Source of the DNA: Pyrinomonadaceae bacterium
Lineage (GTDB): Bacteria; Acidobacteriota; Blastocatellia; Pyrinomonadales; Pyrinomonadaceae
Assembly: GCA_019186825.1 (NCBI GenBank)
Contig: JABARP010000018.1
Span: 124,735-188,734, forward strand
Direction: 5' to 3'
DNA length: 64,000 nt
Positions 7,187-15,153 of the stretch are shown piece by piece (the first letter of the stretch is position 1; each line of letters begins with the position of its first letter). A model generated the notes under the pieces. That model was given only the letters and a program-made list of their open reading frames with translations, was not told where the DNA came from and did no database searches. Both the position numbers and the translations under genes were made by a program.

Positions 7187-7867
7187 ATGAAGAAACTTTA
7201 CTATCTGTTGCTCATCTCCGCTGTTTCGATGGCATCTGCCTGCGCCGCCGCCGACGCACGTTCATCCGCCGCGATTCCCGTCGCAACCCCCGATCCCACG
7301 GCGAAAGCATCCTCGACGGAGACGGCTGTCTTCGCAGGCGGCTGTTTCTGGGGCGTCGAAGGTGTCTATGAGCATATTAAGGGCGTTACGGATGTCACGT
7401 CGGGCTATGCCGGCGGCTCAAAACAGACCGCAAATTACGAGGACGTTGGTTCGGGCACGACCGGCCACGCCGAATCGGTCGAGGTAACATTCGACCCGTC
7501 AAAGGTCACATACGAGCAGCTCCTGTACGTTTTCTTCACGGTCGCTCACGACCCGACCCAGCTCGACCGACAAGGTCCCGATCACGGCAAACAATACCGC
7601 TCGGCGATCTTCTACAAGAACGATAAGCAGAAGAAAGCTGCCGAAGCCTTCGTGAAGGCTCTAACCGATGCCAAATTCTTCACAAAACCGATCGTGACCG
7701 AAATCACGCAGCTCGATGCCTTTTACCCGGCCGAAAAATATCATCAGGATTATATGCGGCTAAATCCCGACGATCCGTACATTGTGATCAACGACAAGCC
7801 AAAGGTCGAAGCCCTAAAGGCCCAATTTCCGCAGCTTTATGTCGCCGAACGCAACTCAAGCCAATAG
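7187..7867 (+). CDS. msrA: Peptide methionine sulfoxide reductase MsrA, exported
   Basis: MsrA reduces the S-epimer of methionine sulfoxide in oxidised proteins. The catalytic motif GCFWG has its cysteine at residue 53. The family blocks SGYAGG, YEDVGSGTTGHAESVEV, FFTVAHDPTQLDRQGPDHGKQYRS and AEKYHQDYM follow in order. I take the ATG at 7187 (226 residues) rather than the longer frame from 7103, because it begins directly with a signal sequence (MKKLYYLLLISAVSMASAC). The cysteine at 19 could be a lipobox, so it is likely a periplasmic or lipid-anchored repair enzyme. It appears monocistronic. Confidence 0.95.
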   Translation: MKKLYYLLLISAVSMASACAAADARSSAAIPVATPDPTAKASSTETAVFAGGCFWGVEGVYEHIKGVTDVTSGYAGGSKQTANYEDVGSGTTGHAESVEVTFDPSKVTYEQLLYVFFTVAHDPTQLDRQGPDHGKQYRSAIFYKNDKQKKAAEAFVKALTDAKFFTKPIVTEITQLDAFYPAEKYHQDYMRLNPDDPYIVINDKPKVEALKAQFPQLYVAERNSSQ

Positions 7868-7927
7868 CCCGCACGTCAGTGACGGGGTGGTTCTAGGTTC
7901 TTGTCCGTAGCCCGCACGTCAGTAAGG
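7866..7927. repeat. Pair of short direct repeats
   Basis: The word TAGCCCGCACGTCAGT occurs at 7866-7881, overlapping the msrA stop codon, and again at 7907-7922. The second copy continues AAGGGCT, so AGCCC and GGGCT can pair as a small hairpin. A related fragment (GCGCAGTAAGGGCTC) occurs near 9830. These look like copies of a small intergenic repeat rather than regulatory sites. Confidence 0.6.
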
Positions 7928-7969
7928 GCTCGGCGTCACATCCACTCTCTGCAACAACCGAAGAGGATA

Positions 7970-8262
7970 CCGCCGCGGATATTTCTCTTTGCGTCCCTTC
8001 GCGGGCTTCGCTTAGCGACCTTTGCGTTTTCTGCTTATCGAATCCACGCTATTTCTCATAGCACTCTTCAGGTTGATTCAAACACAAAGAACGCAAAGGC
8101 GTACCGCAAAGACCCCAAAGACGCCGCTGCGAGATCCTTTCACTTTGCGTCCTCTGCGGGTCTCGCTTCGCGGCCTTTGCGTTTTCTGCTTATCGAATCC
8201 ACGCTATTGATTCAAACGCAAAGAACGCAAAGGCATTTCGCAAAGTTCGGAAAGACGCTGCC
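7970..8262. repeat. Tandem duplication of an intergenic repeat unit (about 156 bp)
   Basis: Two copies of one block are visible. The arm with TTTGCGTC..CTTCGC..CCTTTGCG and the word TTTTCTGCTTATCGAATCC lies at 7987-8052 and 8143-8208. Each is followed by GATTCAAAC-CAAAGAACGCAAAGGC (8074 and 8208 onward), so the offset is about 156 or 134 bases depending on the arm. Within a unit, the CAAAGAACGCAAAGG arm is partly complementary to CCTTTGCG. Open frames across it are artefacts of the repeat. A decayed relative may exist at about 9785-9915. Confidence 0.75.
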
Positions 8263-8279
8263 GCGGAAAACTACCTAAC

Positions 8280-8405
8280 TAAGTTGTCAAACATCAACCA
8301 ACCACAAGAAGAATACTCATCCGTCCCACTCATTTGAACCCCAAAATGCACAGTTTGTATAAAAACACACAAAATGCACGAATTGATACAAAATGCACAA
8401 AACGC
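8280..8405 (-). repeat. Dispersed repeat, copy A
   Basis: This stretch (AGTTGTCAAACATCAACCAA ... CATTTGAACCCCAAAATGCAC ... AATTGATACAAAATGCACA, read in pieces) is closely matched, in reverse complement, by bases 55438-55570. One half is built of imperfect 9-base iterations of the type CACAAAATG. It is the only long non-coding similarity I found between distant parts of the window. It lies just downstream of the leftward pepT gene, as copy B lies downstream of a protease gene. No transposase or gene is inside it. Confidence 0.8.
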
Positions 8406-8412
8406 GTGACGA

Positions 8413-9741
8413 TCAATGGCCGCCTTTTTCGGCCCAGATCTGTACGAGATGGATCAGGGTCTCGGTCGTCTTCTCCAAGCCCTTTCGCGAATTGAACTCG
8501 AGCTTACCGTGGAAGTTATGCCCGCCGGTGAAAAGGTTGGGCGTGGGCAGGCCCATCGCCGTCAGGCGCGAACCGTCGGTGCCGCCGCGTATCGGCTTAC
8601 GATGAGCCTTGATGCCTGCACGGCTTGCGGCCTCGATCGCGTAATCTGTGAGCTGCGGATAATCCTTCAGCACCTCTTTCATATTCAAGTAGCCGAGCTC
8701 GCTCGAATAGTCGATCTTTACGTTCGGATACTTCTTCTGGGTCTCGGCAACGAGGTCCTTGACCTTTTGTTCGAGGCCGGCAAATCCGCTGATATCGAAA
8801 TCGCGAAGGAGTATCTTCACAACGGAAGTTTCGATATCGAGCGTTCCAATGTACGGATGGATGTAGCTCTCGCGGCCCTCAGTAGTTTCGGGGCGGTTCG
8901 GAACCTCGGTCGGAAAGCGGCTTAGAAAATCGCCGGCGGCATACATCGAATTGATCAGAATGCCTTTGGCGGTTCCCGGATGCGTAGAAAGCCCATGGAA
9001 TGTAACGGTCGCGGTCCTCGCCGAGAACGTTTCGTCCGAAACATCGCCGAGCTCTTCGCCATCCACCGTGTATGCGAATTTTGCTCCCCAGCCCTTGATA
9101 TCGAATTTGTCGATACCGCCGCCGACCTCTTCATCCGGCGTAAATGCGATCGCGATATTCCCGTGCTTTATCTGCGGATTATTTCGCAGGATATCGATCA
9201 TCGTCATTATCTCGGCCACTCCGGATTTGTCGTCCGAACCGAGGAGCGTCGTGCCGTCCGCGGTGATGATGTCGTCACCGATCAGATTCTTCAGGTCAGG
9301 ATTTTGCGCGACGGTGATCACTTGGGTTTTATCGTTCGGCAGGACGATGTCGCCGCCCTGATAATTCTTGTGAATGATGGCATTTACGTTCGCTCCCGAA
9401 ACCGCGGGCGACGTGTCCATGTGGCCGATGAAGCCGATGGTCGGCACCTTCGAGTTGTCAGGCAGATTGCCCGGGACCATCCCGTAAACGATCGCGAATT
9501 CGCTCGTGCGCACATCCTTAACGCCAAGGTTCTTCATCTCCTCCGCAAGCAGCTTCGCGAGATCCCATTGTTTGGCCGTGCTCGGGACCTTATTCTGATC
9601 CTCAGCGGACTGCGTGTCGATCTTCACATAACGAAGGAAACGCGACATCGCCGTTTCGGTCGGTGGTTTTATCTGAGCAAACATCACCGCCGGAAAGGCA
9701 AGAACTACAAAAACCGAAAATGTTAAAAGTTGCTTTCTCAT
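8413..9741 (-). CDS. pepT: Peptidase T-like tripeptidase with signal peptide
   Basis: A 442-residue M20B metallopeptidase that removes N-terminal residues from tripeptides. Family motifs are present: IGFIGHMDTSP (metal His, Asp), GDDIITADGTTLLGSDDKSG, FTPDEEVGGG (catalytic and bridging Glu), YTVDGEELG, LSTHPGTAKG and IRGGTDGS, with a C-terminal NLFTGGHNFHG. Unusually it begins with a clear signal peptide (LLTFSVFVVLAFPAVMFAQ), whereas PepT is normally cytoplasmic, so this one should be periplasmic or secreted. It is a single leftward gene between repeat-rich gaps. Confidence 0.93.
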   Translation of the reverse strand: MRKQLLTFSVFVVLAFPAVMFAQIKPPTETAMSRFLRYVKIDTQSAEDQNKVPSTAKQWDLAKLLAEEMKNLGVKDVRTSEFAIVYGMVPGNLPDNSKVPTIGFIGHMDTSPAVSGANVNAIIHKNYQGGDIVLPNDKTQVITVAQNPDLKNLIGDDIITADGTTLLGSDDKSGVAEIMTMIDILRNNPQIKHGNIAIAFTPDEEVGGGIDKFDIKGWGAKFAYTVDGEELGDVSDETFSARTATVTFHGLSTHPGTAKGILINSMYAAGDFLSRFPTEVPNRPETTEGRESYIHPYIGTLDIETSVVKILLRDFDISGFAGLEQKVKDLVAETQKKYPNVKIDYSSELGYLNMKEVLKDYPQLTDYAIEAASRAGIKAHRKPIRGGTDGSRLTAMGLPTPNLFTGGHNFHGKLEFNSRKGLEKTTETLIHLVQIWAEKGGH

Positions 9742-9969
9742 AATCCGATTCTACACGATTCCTCAAAACTATTTTACCTTGTGCGAATAAACACAAAGAT
9801 CACGAAAGTAGCCAATCCGGTGCTGAAGCCGGCGCAGTAAGGGCTCTTTGGACGAGGTCCGAACCCGAAACCTTTGCGGCCCTTGCGAAACCTTGGCGAT
9901 CTCTGCGTTTAACTCGCACGAATGCCGGCTTTCTGCAATGCGGTACTGAGCTGAACGTGTGGTTCCATC

Positions 9970-11430
9970 CTATTCGGATGATATTTTCACGCACACGTTC
10001 TTCTCTTCGGTGAAGAATCGAACGGCTTCGAAGCCACCTTCCCGGCCGACACCGCTGTCCTTAAGGCCGCCGAATGGCGTCCGAAGGTCACGCAAGAGCC
10101 AGCAGTTTATCCAAACGATACCGGATTCCAACGACGCAGCCATTCTATGCGCACGCGAAAGATTCTCGGTCCAAACCGTCGCTGAGAGCCCATAGCGAAC
10201 GCTGTTGGCATAACCTAGCACTTCCTCTTCACTATCGAACGGTTGGATCGTCACGACCGGGCCGAAAATCTCTTCCTGATTCGTGCGGCAATCGAATGGC
10301 AATCCCTCGATGACAGTTGGCTCGATGAACCAGCCTTTGTGATTTCGCGTCTCTGCGGGAAACAAGATCGAGTTGCCCCCCGTCAAGATCTCGCCGCCTT
10401 CTTTTTTCGCAAGCTCGATGTACGACATAATCTTGTCGAAATGCTGCTTTGAGACGATCGCTCCGACGTCCGTGCCGTCATCGGCGGGGTCGCCGACCTT
10501 CAACGCCTTTACTCGTTCGACGAAATCATTCCGAAATCGGTCGTACAACGGCCGCTCGACAAAGATCCGCGAGCCGCAGAGACAGATCTCACCTTGATTT
10601 GAGAACGATGAACGCACGCTCGTTGCCAGCATTTCCTCGTAGTTGCAGTCAGCGAAAATGATGTTCGGGTTCTTCCCGCCAAGTTCGAGCGAGAGTTTCT
10701 TGAACATCGGGGCGGCGGTACGTGCTATCTCTTCGCCGGTTTTCGTCCCGCCCGTAAAAGAGATCGCCTTTGTGTCACGATGCCCGACTATCGCGGAGCC
10801 GACCTTCGGCCCAAGGCCGTGCACGATATTCAAAACACCCGCCGGAAGCCCGGCCTCGATGCAGAGTTTCGACAATAGCTGCGCCGTCATCGGCGTCACT
10901 TCGCTCGGCTTTGCAACGACCGTACAGCCCGCGGCGATCGCCGGTGCGATCTTCCACGTGAAAAGATAGAGCGGCAGATTCCACGGCGAAATGCATCCGA
11001 CCACGCCAAGCGGTTGGCGAAGCGTGTAGTTGATCGCGTTTCTGCCGACGGTATCGTGGGATTCGTTTGCAAGATGCATCGCGGCCGTCGCGTAGAATCG
11101 AAAGTTCGCGACGGCACGCGGAATGTCGATCGTACGTGCAAGCGTTATCGGCTTTCCGTTATCGCGGGATTCAGCCTGTGCCAAAATCTCAAGGTCACGT
11201 TCGATCAGACCACACAAACGCATCAGGATCGCGAATCGTTCCTCGGAAGATGTTGTTGACCACGCCGGAAAAGCGGCCTTTGCCGCCGCCGCCGCTGCCT
11301 CAACATCGCGTTCGTCCGAATCCGCGATAAGCGAATACACCTCGCCCGTTGCAGGCTCGAAATTCTCCAAGTAACCCTGAGACGCGGGCTCGACAAGTTC
11401 CCCGCCAATATAGTTTTGTATCTGCTCCAT
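9970..11430 (-). CDS. Aldehyde dehydrogenase, probable 2-aminomuconate-semialdehyde / 2-hydroxymuconate-semialdehyde dehydrogenase
   Basis: A 486-residue NAD-dependent aldehyde dehydrogenase. The N-terminus YIGGELVEPASQGYLENFEP, the catalytic glutamate motif LELGGKNP (about 248-255), the catalytic cysteine region NQGEICLCGSRIFVE and the C-terminal IVWINCWLLRDLRTPFGGLK with GVGREGG are typical of the ALDH8/AmnC-type subgroup. That subgroup oxidises 2-aminomuconate or 2-hydroxymuconate semialdehyde. Together with the dioxygenase at 798 and the deaminase at 5566 it points to 3-hydroxyanthranilate catabolism. Betaine- and other semialdehyde dehydrogenases are alternatives. It is single and leftward. 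Confidence 0.88.
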   Translation of the reverse strand: MEQIQNYIGGELVEPASQGYLENFEPATGEVYSLIADSDERDVEAAAAAAKAAFPAWSTTSSEERFAILMRLCGLIERDLEILAQAESRDNGKPITLARTIDIPRAVANFRFYATAAMHLANESHDTVGRNAINYTLRQPLGVVGCISPWNLPLYLFTWKIAPAIAAGCTVVAKPSEVTPMTAQLLSKLCIEAGLPAGVLNIVHGLGPKVGSAIVGHRDTKAISFTGGTKTGEEIARTAAPMFKKLSLELGGKNPNIIFADCNYEEMLATSVRSSFSNQGEICLCGSRIFVERPLYDRFRNDFVERVKALKVGDPADDGTDVGAIVSKQHFDKIMSYIELAKKEGGEILTGGNSILFPAETRNHKGWFIEPTVIEGLPFDCRTNQEEIFGPVVTIQPFDSEEEVLGYANSVRYGLSATVWTENLSRAHRMAASLESGIVWINCWLLRDLRTPFGGLKDSGVGREGGFEAVRFFTEEKNVCVKISSE

Positions 11431-11780
11431 TTCTAACTCGATTGTAATCCACTTGGTGGTTTTGCAAAGCCGAGAACCCCGGCACCCGGACAGGCCAAAG
11501 GCCGGAGGGGCAAAAACAGCAATAAAAAGTGAGGTTTTTGGCGGTTTTGACGTCCGGATTCCGCATTTCTAAGTGGAAGAGCAAGATGGAAAAGCGAATC
11601 TGGTGTGAGCCAGGCCAAAGCCGCATTTGTTTTTGGAGCAACTTGGAGTAAAGTACGTAAATCGGCTCTTACAAGCTCTAGCTGTGCTGCCTGGTCAAGG
11701 ATCCGGAAGCACTATATTCGCAATCGTTTTTTCGCGAGATCGCGAGGCATTGGCGTACGACGATCTTGTGGGCAATCCCT
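11431..11780. other. Divergent intergenic region upstream of the three-gene operon
   Basis: About 350 bases between the leftward aldehyde dehydrogenase and the rightward operon. It has two adjacent TCGCGA palindromes (11732-11745), AT-rich stretches and imperfect inverted words (GGCCAAAGGCC near 11489), but I found no strong -35/-10 pair. Small frames here have no family features and I do not call a gene. Confidence 0.4.
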
Positions 11781-12239
11781 ATGACCCGAACTTGTCCAAA
11801 ATGTTCTCAGCCAAACCCGCCGGATGCAGCCTTTTGCCGTAATTGCTCTGCTGCTTTAGGTTTGGCGGCCCCAACTCAGCAGCAAAGCCCGTCCGTCGGC
11901 GGCCAGCCACCTTATGTTGGTTCACCACCACCGGCATATGGCGGCGCGCGAAATTTTGCCGCCCAAGGAAATCCGCAGGCTCCACCTAGCCAGCGGCCCA
12001 TGATCTCGGTGATCCTTGCTGTCGTCGGATTGCTCTGCTGCGGACCATTTACAGGCATCCCCGCTGCGATCGTTGCGTGGCTCGAGCTCGATGCGATCAA
12101 GAACGGTAAATCATCACCGTCCGGCAAGACGATGGCACAGATCGGATTTTGGGGCGGCATCGCAGTTACTGTGATACATGGAATACTTTGGGTACTTTAC
12201 CTGCTCTTTGGCATGCTTGCATCGGCGGGTTCGTATTGA
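11781..12239 (+). CDS. Zinc-ribbon membrane protein (DUF4190-like)
   Basis: About 152 residues counting from the ATG at 11781; an in-frame TTG at 11766 is the alternative. The N-terminal zinc ribbon TCPKCSQPNPPDAAFCRNC is followed by a Pro/Gln/Gly-rich linker (about 30-75). Two hydrophobic segments come next (SVILAVVGLLCCGPFTGIPA and TVIHGILWVLYLLFGMLA), separated by a DUF4190-like LELDAIKNGKS turn. It is predicted to sit in the inner membrane with the ribbon in the cytoplasm. The next gene starts 5 bases after its stop, so the two are co-transcribed. Function unknown. Confidence 0.75.
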   Translation: MTRTCPKCSQPNPPDAAFCRNCSAALGLAAPTQQQSPSVGGQPPYVGSPPPAYGGARNFAAQGNPQAPPSQRPMISVILAVVGLLCCGPFTGIPAAIVAWLELDAIKNGKSSPSGKTMAQIGFWGGIAVTVIHGILWVLYLLFGMLASAGSY

Positions 12240-12244
12240 TCGAC

Positions 12245-13678
12245 ATGGCAAATGAGATCAAATGCAGCAATGGACACGTTCAGCCTCAAGGCGGGTCGAG
12301 ATTCTGCATCTATTGCGGCGTCGGCTTGACGCACATGCCGGCACAACAGGCACCTCAGCAGTACGGCCAGCATCCTCAAGCTGCACCGGCTGTGCAGCAA
12401 ATGCCGGTAAACTACCAAAATCCGCAACCGCCTCCGCAACCTAACTATCCGCAGCCACCGCAACCATACTATCCGCAGCCGCCATATACTCCTGCTTATG
12501 TGCCTGTTCAGCAAGTGAGTTGCTATTCTTGCGGCGGCAATGCCGCGAATTTGCCTGATAGGACCGTTATCTGCGGGGAATGTCGCGCTCTCAAACCGCT
12601 TGTTCCGGGCTATCAGGTCGATAATTCGGCCTTCGCTTGGGCCGCTGATGCCAAGGCGATGTCCGTTCTTCGTTCGATAACGCCGTTGAATCTAGCGGCA
12701 AAGGCGGTGTCGGATAAGGTCGGGCGCCGCTGGATCGAATCGACGTTCAATGGCGTTATGCTCAGCGAAAAGCAGATGCCCCACATCTTCGGGCAGGCTG
12801 TCCGTGCCGCACGCATTCTCGGTATGCCAAAAATGCCGAGCGTATATATCTCAGGCGAACGAGCCTGGGATATGCTCACGTTCGGCACCGATCACGATTC
12901 ATTCGTAGTCATCGGGTCGGCGCTCGCCGGAAATTTTCAAGGTGTGGATATGCTCTTCCTTCTCGCTCGCGAGATGGGTCATTGCAAGGCAGGCCACGCG
13001 CTTTGGAAAACGGTCATTCGATTTTTTCTTGGCGAGCAAGGCCCGGCGAAGGGCTTTATGGCGGGCGGCATTCTTGCGAACATTCTCAGCCCATCGGCCC
13101 TGCTCGGTGGCGCGATGGAAATGCCGTTGCTAGCGTGGGCACGTCAGGCCGAGATCACAGCGGATCGAGCGGGCCTGCTTGCCGTCGGGAGCGAAGAGGT
13201 TGCTCGGCGCGTCCTTCTGTCCTGGACACTCAAATCCTCATTCATTTTCAAACAGATCAACATCAACGCCTGGCTTGAACAGCAATCGGTGGACGACGAT
13301 TCTTACGGGAAGCTGTCGGAACTGACCACAACCTCGACACCGTACATCGGCCCACGCCTGAAGCTCTTGACCCAGTTTGCAGCGAGCCAGGAGTACAAGC
13401 ACTCGCTCTCGATAATCTCTCAAACGATAAAGGCAGGTGCCCCGAAACCACCTGCAAAGCAAAACGACGACCCGGATGTTCTTAGGTTCAAATGCGCGAC
13501 CTGCGGCACTGCGATGCGGATCCCGAAGAAGGCCCTTGCGGGCAAAAGCGAACTTCCCGTAAAGTGTCCTGACGCAAAATGTAACGCGATCACCCGTCTC
13601 AAGAAAAATGCTAAAGCCGGTAGCAATAAAGCACCCCGGTTACCGAAGAAAGAGGAGAATTTGAACTATGGCGACTAG
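12245..13678 (+). CDS. M48-like protein with three zinc ribbons and altered HExxH
   Basis: 477 residues from the ATG at 12245; the longer frame lacks a sensible start. Order: zinc ribbon (CSNGH ... FCIYCG), a Pro/Tyr/Gln-rich linker, a second ribbon (CYSCGG ... VICGEC), an M48 peptidase-like domain (about 150-370) and a C-terminal ribbon (FKCATCG ... VKCPDAKC). In the M48 domain the expected HExxH is REMGH (R242-E243-M-G-H246). The rest of the site looks kept: AGHALW after it, and EITADRAG carrying the third ligand. With arginine replacing the first zinc ligand it may be a non-catalytic scaffold. It overlaps the next gene by 11 bases. Confidence 0.8.
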   Translation: MANEIKCSNGHVQPQGGSRFCIYCGVGLTHMPAQQAPQQYGQHPQAAPAVQQMPVNYQNPQPPPQPNYPQPPQPYYPQPPYTPAYVPVQQVSCYSCGGNAANLPDRTVICGECRALKPLVPGYQVDNSAFAWAADAKAMSVLRSITPLNLAAKAVSDKVGRRWIESTFNGVMLSEKQMPHIFGQAVRAARILGMPKMPSVYISGERAWDMLTFGTDHDSFVVIGSALAGNFQGVDMLFLLAREMGHCKAGHALWKTVIRFFLGEQGPAKGFMAGGILANILSPSALLGGAMEMPLLAWARQAEITADRAGLLAVGSEEVARRVLLSWTLKSSFIFKQININAWLEQQSVDDDSYGKLSELTTTSTPYIGPRLKLLTQFAASQEYKHSLSIISQTIKAGAPKPPAKQNDDPDVLRFKCATCGTAMRIPKKALAGKSELPVKCPDAKCNAITRLKKNAKAGSNKAPRLPKKEENLNYGD

Positions 13679-15032
13679 CGATAACATCACGATCACCGAA
13701 ACGGGAGCCGATGGCACCGAACAGGAATTTGAGATCACGACCGGGACGGTTGATGACCTCGCTGAGGGCGATCAGGCGTTTGCAGGCGAAGCCGTCGAAG
13801 CAATGTTCGACGACGGTTCCACCGATCACGAAGCCGCCTATATGGACTACGACGGCGATGGCAAGCTTGACACTGCCGCCGCGGACACCGATGGCGACGG
13901 AGTCTCGGATACGGTCGTCGCAGATACTGACGGAGACGGCAAAGTTGACGCTGCCGGAGTTGATACAGACGGCGACGGCAATCTCGACGCAGCTGCGTTC
14001 GATATGGACGGTGACGGAGTTGTCGATGCGACGATGACGGACACTGATGGCGACGGCCAGATGGACGAGGTCGATATCGACGGAGATGGTGTGACGGATT
14101 ACACGCTTGACGCCGAAGGCCTCCCGACCGAAGAAGAGATATCGACGAATTCTGTGGAATTCACCGTCGGTGAGGATGGCTTCCCGATCGAAGATCAGGA
14201 AGTTGAGTTCAGTGAAGACACTGGCTCGGACACGGCGTATTCCGATCCGATGTCACCAGATCTCGATGCGGCTCCATTCGTCAGCGAGACGCCCATTGAT
14301 ACGGGTTACTCTGCTGCTTCGGATGACAACGCATTCTCATCGACAACGGCTGAAGAGGACGCTGCTGCCGCTAGCCAACAGGCTCATGCCGATGCAGCAA
14401 AAGACGCACAGTCGGCCGCCGACGAGTACGTTGCTCAAGGTGACTATGCAGCGGCTGCTGAAGCGCGTGAGACCGCCGAGAATGAAGCGTACACCGCCGG
14501 CGACCATTCTATGCTCGACGGCTCAAGCTCGGACGAACTTTCACGCGCAGCCGACAGCCAGGATCAGGCCGAATATTATCAGCACCAGCAAGCCGACCAC
14601 ATTGCCGCTGGCGATTACGACGCCGCCAAAACCGACGCGGAGAACGCTGCGTATCACACGGGCGACGCCGATTTCTATGCGGGCGGCTCTGACCACACCG
14701 CACAGGCCGATCAGGACGTGTACAATCTCGGCAACGCGGTCGAATCGGAACACAACGCCGAATATTTTCAGGACAATGCTGAATGGTATGCCGAACAGGG
14801 CAATACGGACGCGGCTGAAAGCAGTATGGCCCACGCCGATGAATATACTGACGCGGCGCACAGCTATGCCGATGCAGCAGACCCTTCGTCGCTCGGCTAC
14901 GATGTCGATCATTCTTCAGTCGTCGATGACGGCGGCCACTATGACATGGGAACTGTAGATGCAGGCGTCGACCACAGCATGGACGTCGCTCACGACACAT
15001 ACGACTCCGGCATGGACGATGGCACGGTCTGA
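13668..15032 (+). CDS. Acidic DxDGDG-repeat (EF-hand/thrombospondin-3-like) protein
   Basis: A 454-residue, extremely acidic protein without signal peptide or membrane segment. Residues about 60-150 hold a run of roughly seven calcium-loop repeats of the DTDGDGxxD type, spaced about 12-15 residues apart. Residues 225-400 are Ala/Asp/Glu/Gln-rich with recurrent units such as AADEYVAQGDYAAAAEAR and AEYYQHQQADHIAAGDYDAA, which look helical and TPR-like. The C-terminus is Asp/His/Ser-rich. The ATG lies inside the end of the upstream gene, so translation is coupled. It probably binds calcium, and its cytoplasmic location would be unusual. Function unknown. Confidence 0.75.
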   Translation: MATSDNITITETGADGTEQEFEITTGTVDDLAEGDQAFAGEAVEAMFDDGSTDHEAAYMDYDGDGKLDTAAADTDGDGVSDTVVADTDGDGKVDAAGVDTDGDGNLDAAAFDMDGDGVVDATMTDTDGDGQMDEVDIDGDGVTDYTLDAEGLPTEEEISTNSVEFTVGEDGFPIEDQEVEFSEDTGSDTAYSDPMSPDLDAAPFVSETPIDTGYSAASDDNAFSSTTAEEDAAAASQQAHADAAKDAQSAADEYVAQGDYAAAAEARETAENEAYTAGDHSMLDGSSSDELSRAADSQDQAEYYQHQQADHIAAGDYDAAKTDAENAAYHTGDADFYAGGSDHTAQADQDVYNLGNAVESEHNAEYFQDNAEWYAEQGNTDAAESSMAHADEYTDAAHSYADAADPSSLGYDVDHSSVVDDGGHYDMGTVDAGVDHSMDVAHDTYDSGMDDGTV

Positions 15033-15058
15033 CGCTCCGACAGTCATATAAAAACGCT

Positions 15059-15096
15059 AAGGCCGCACCATCACTCGATGCGGCCTTGTATTTTTT
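15059..15096 (+). terminator. Intrinsic terminator of the three-gene operon
   Basis: AAGGCCGCA (15059-15067) pairs exactly with TGCGGCCTT (15079-15087) around an 11-base loop and is followed by GTATTTTTT. It begins 27 bases after the stop of the acidic repeat protein, which closes the operon begun at 11781. Confidence 0.9.
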
Positions 15097-15153
15097 GATC
15101 TCACTCTCGATCTATCAAAGCGGAATGCCACTGCGACGCTTACCACCGACAGC

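Noticed and set aside
7901..8278. 125-codon plus-strand frame after msrA
   Set aside because: The frame is composed of the tandem intergenic repeat; the protein repeats with the DNA and has no plausible function.
13847..14044. Short-unit tandem DNA repeat considered as a possible CRISPR or VNTR
   Set aside because: The periodicity is set by the DTDGDG protein repeats; there are no conserved repeats with unique spacers.
14107..14958. 283-codon frame overlapping the acidic repeat gene
   Set aside because: Basic, Arg/Thr/Pro-rich translation typical of a shifted frame of an Asp/Ala-rich gene; the DxDGDG frame is clearly the coding one.
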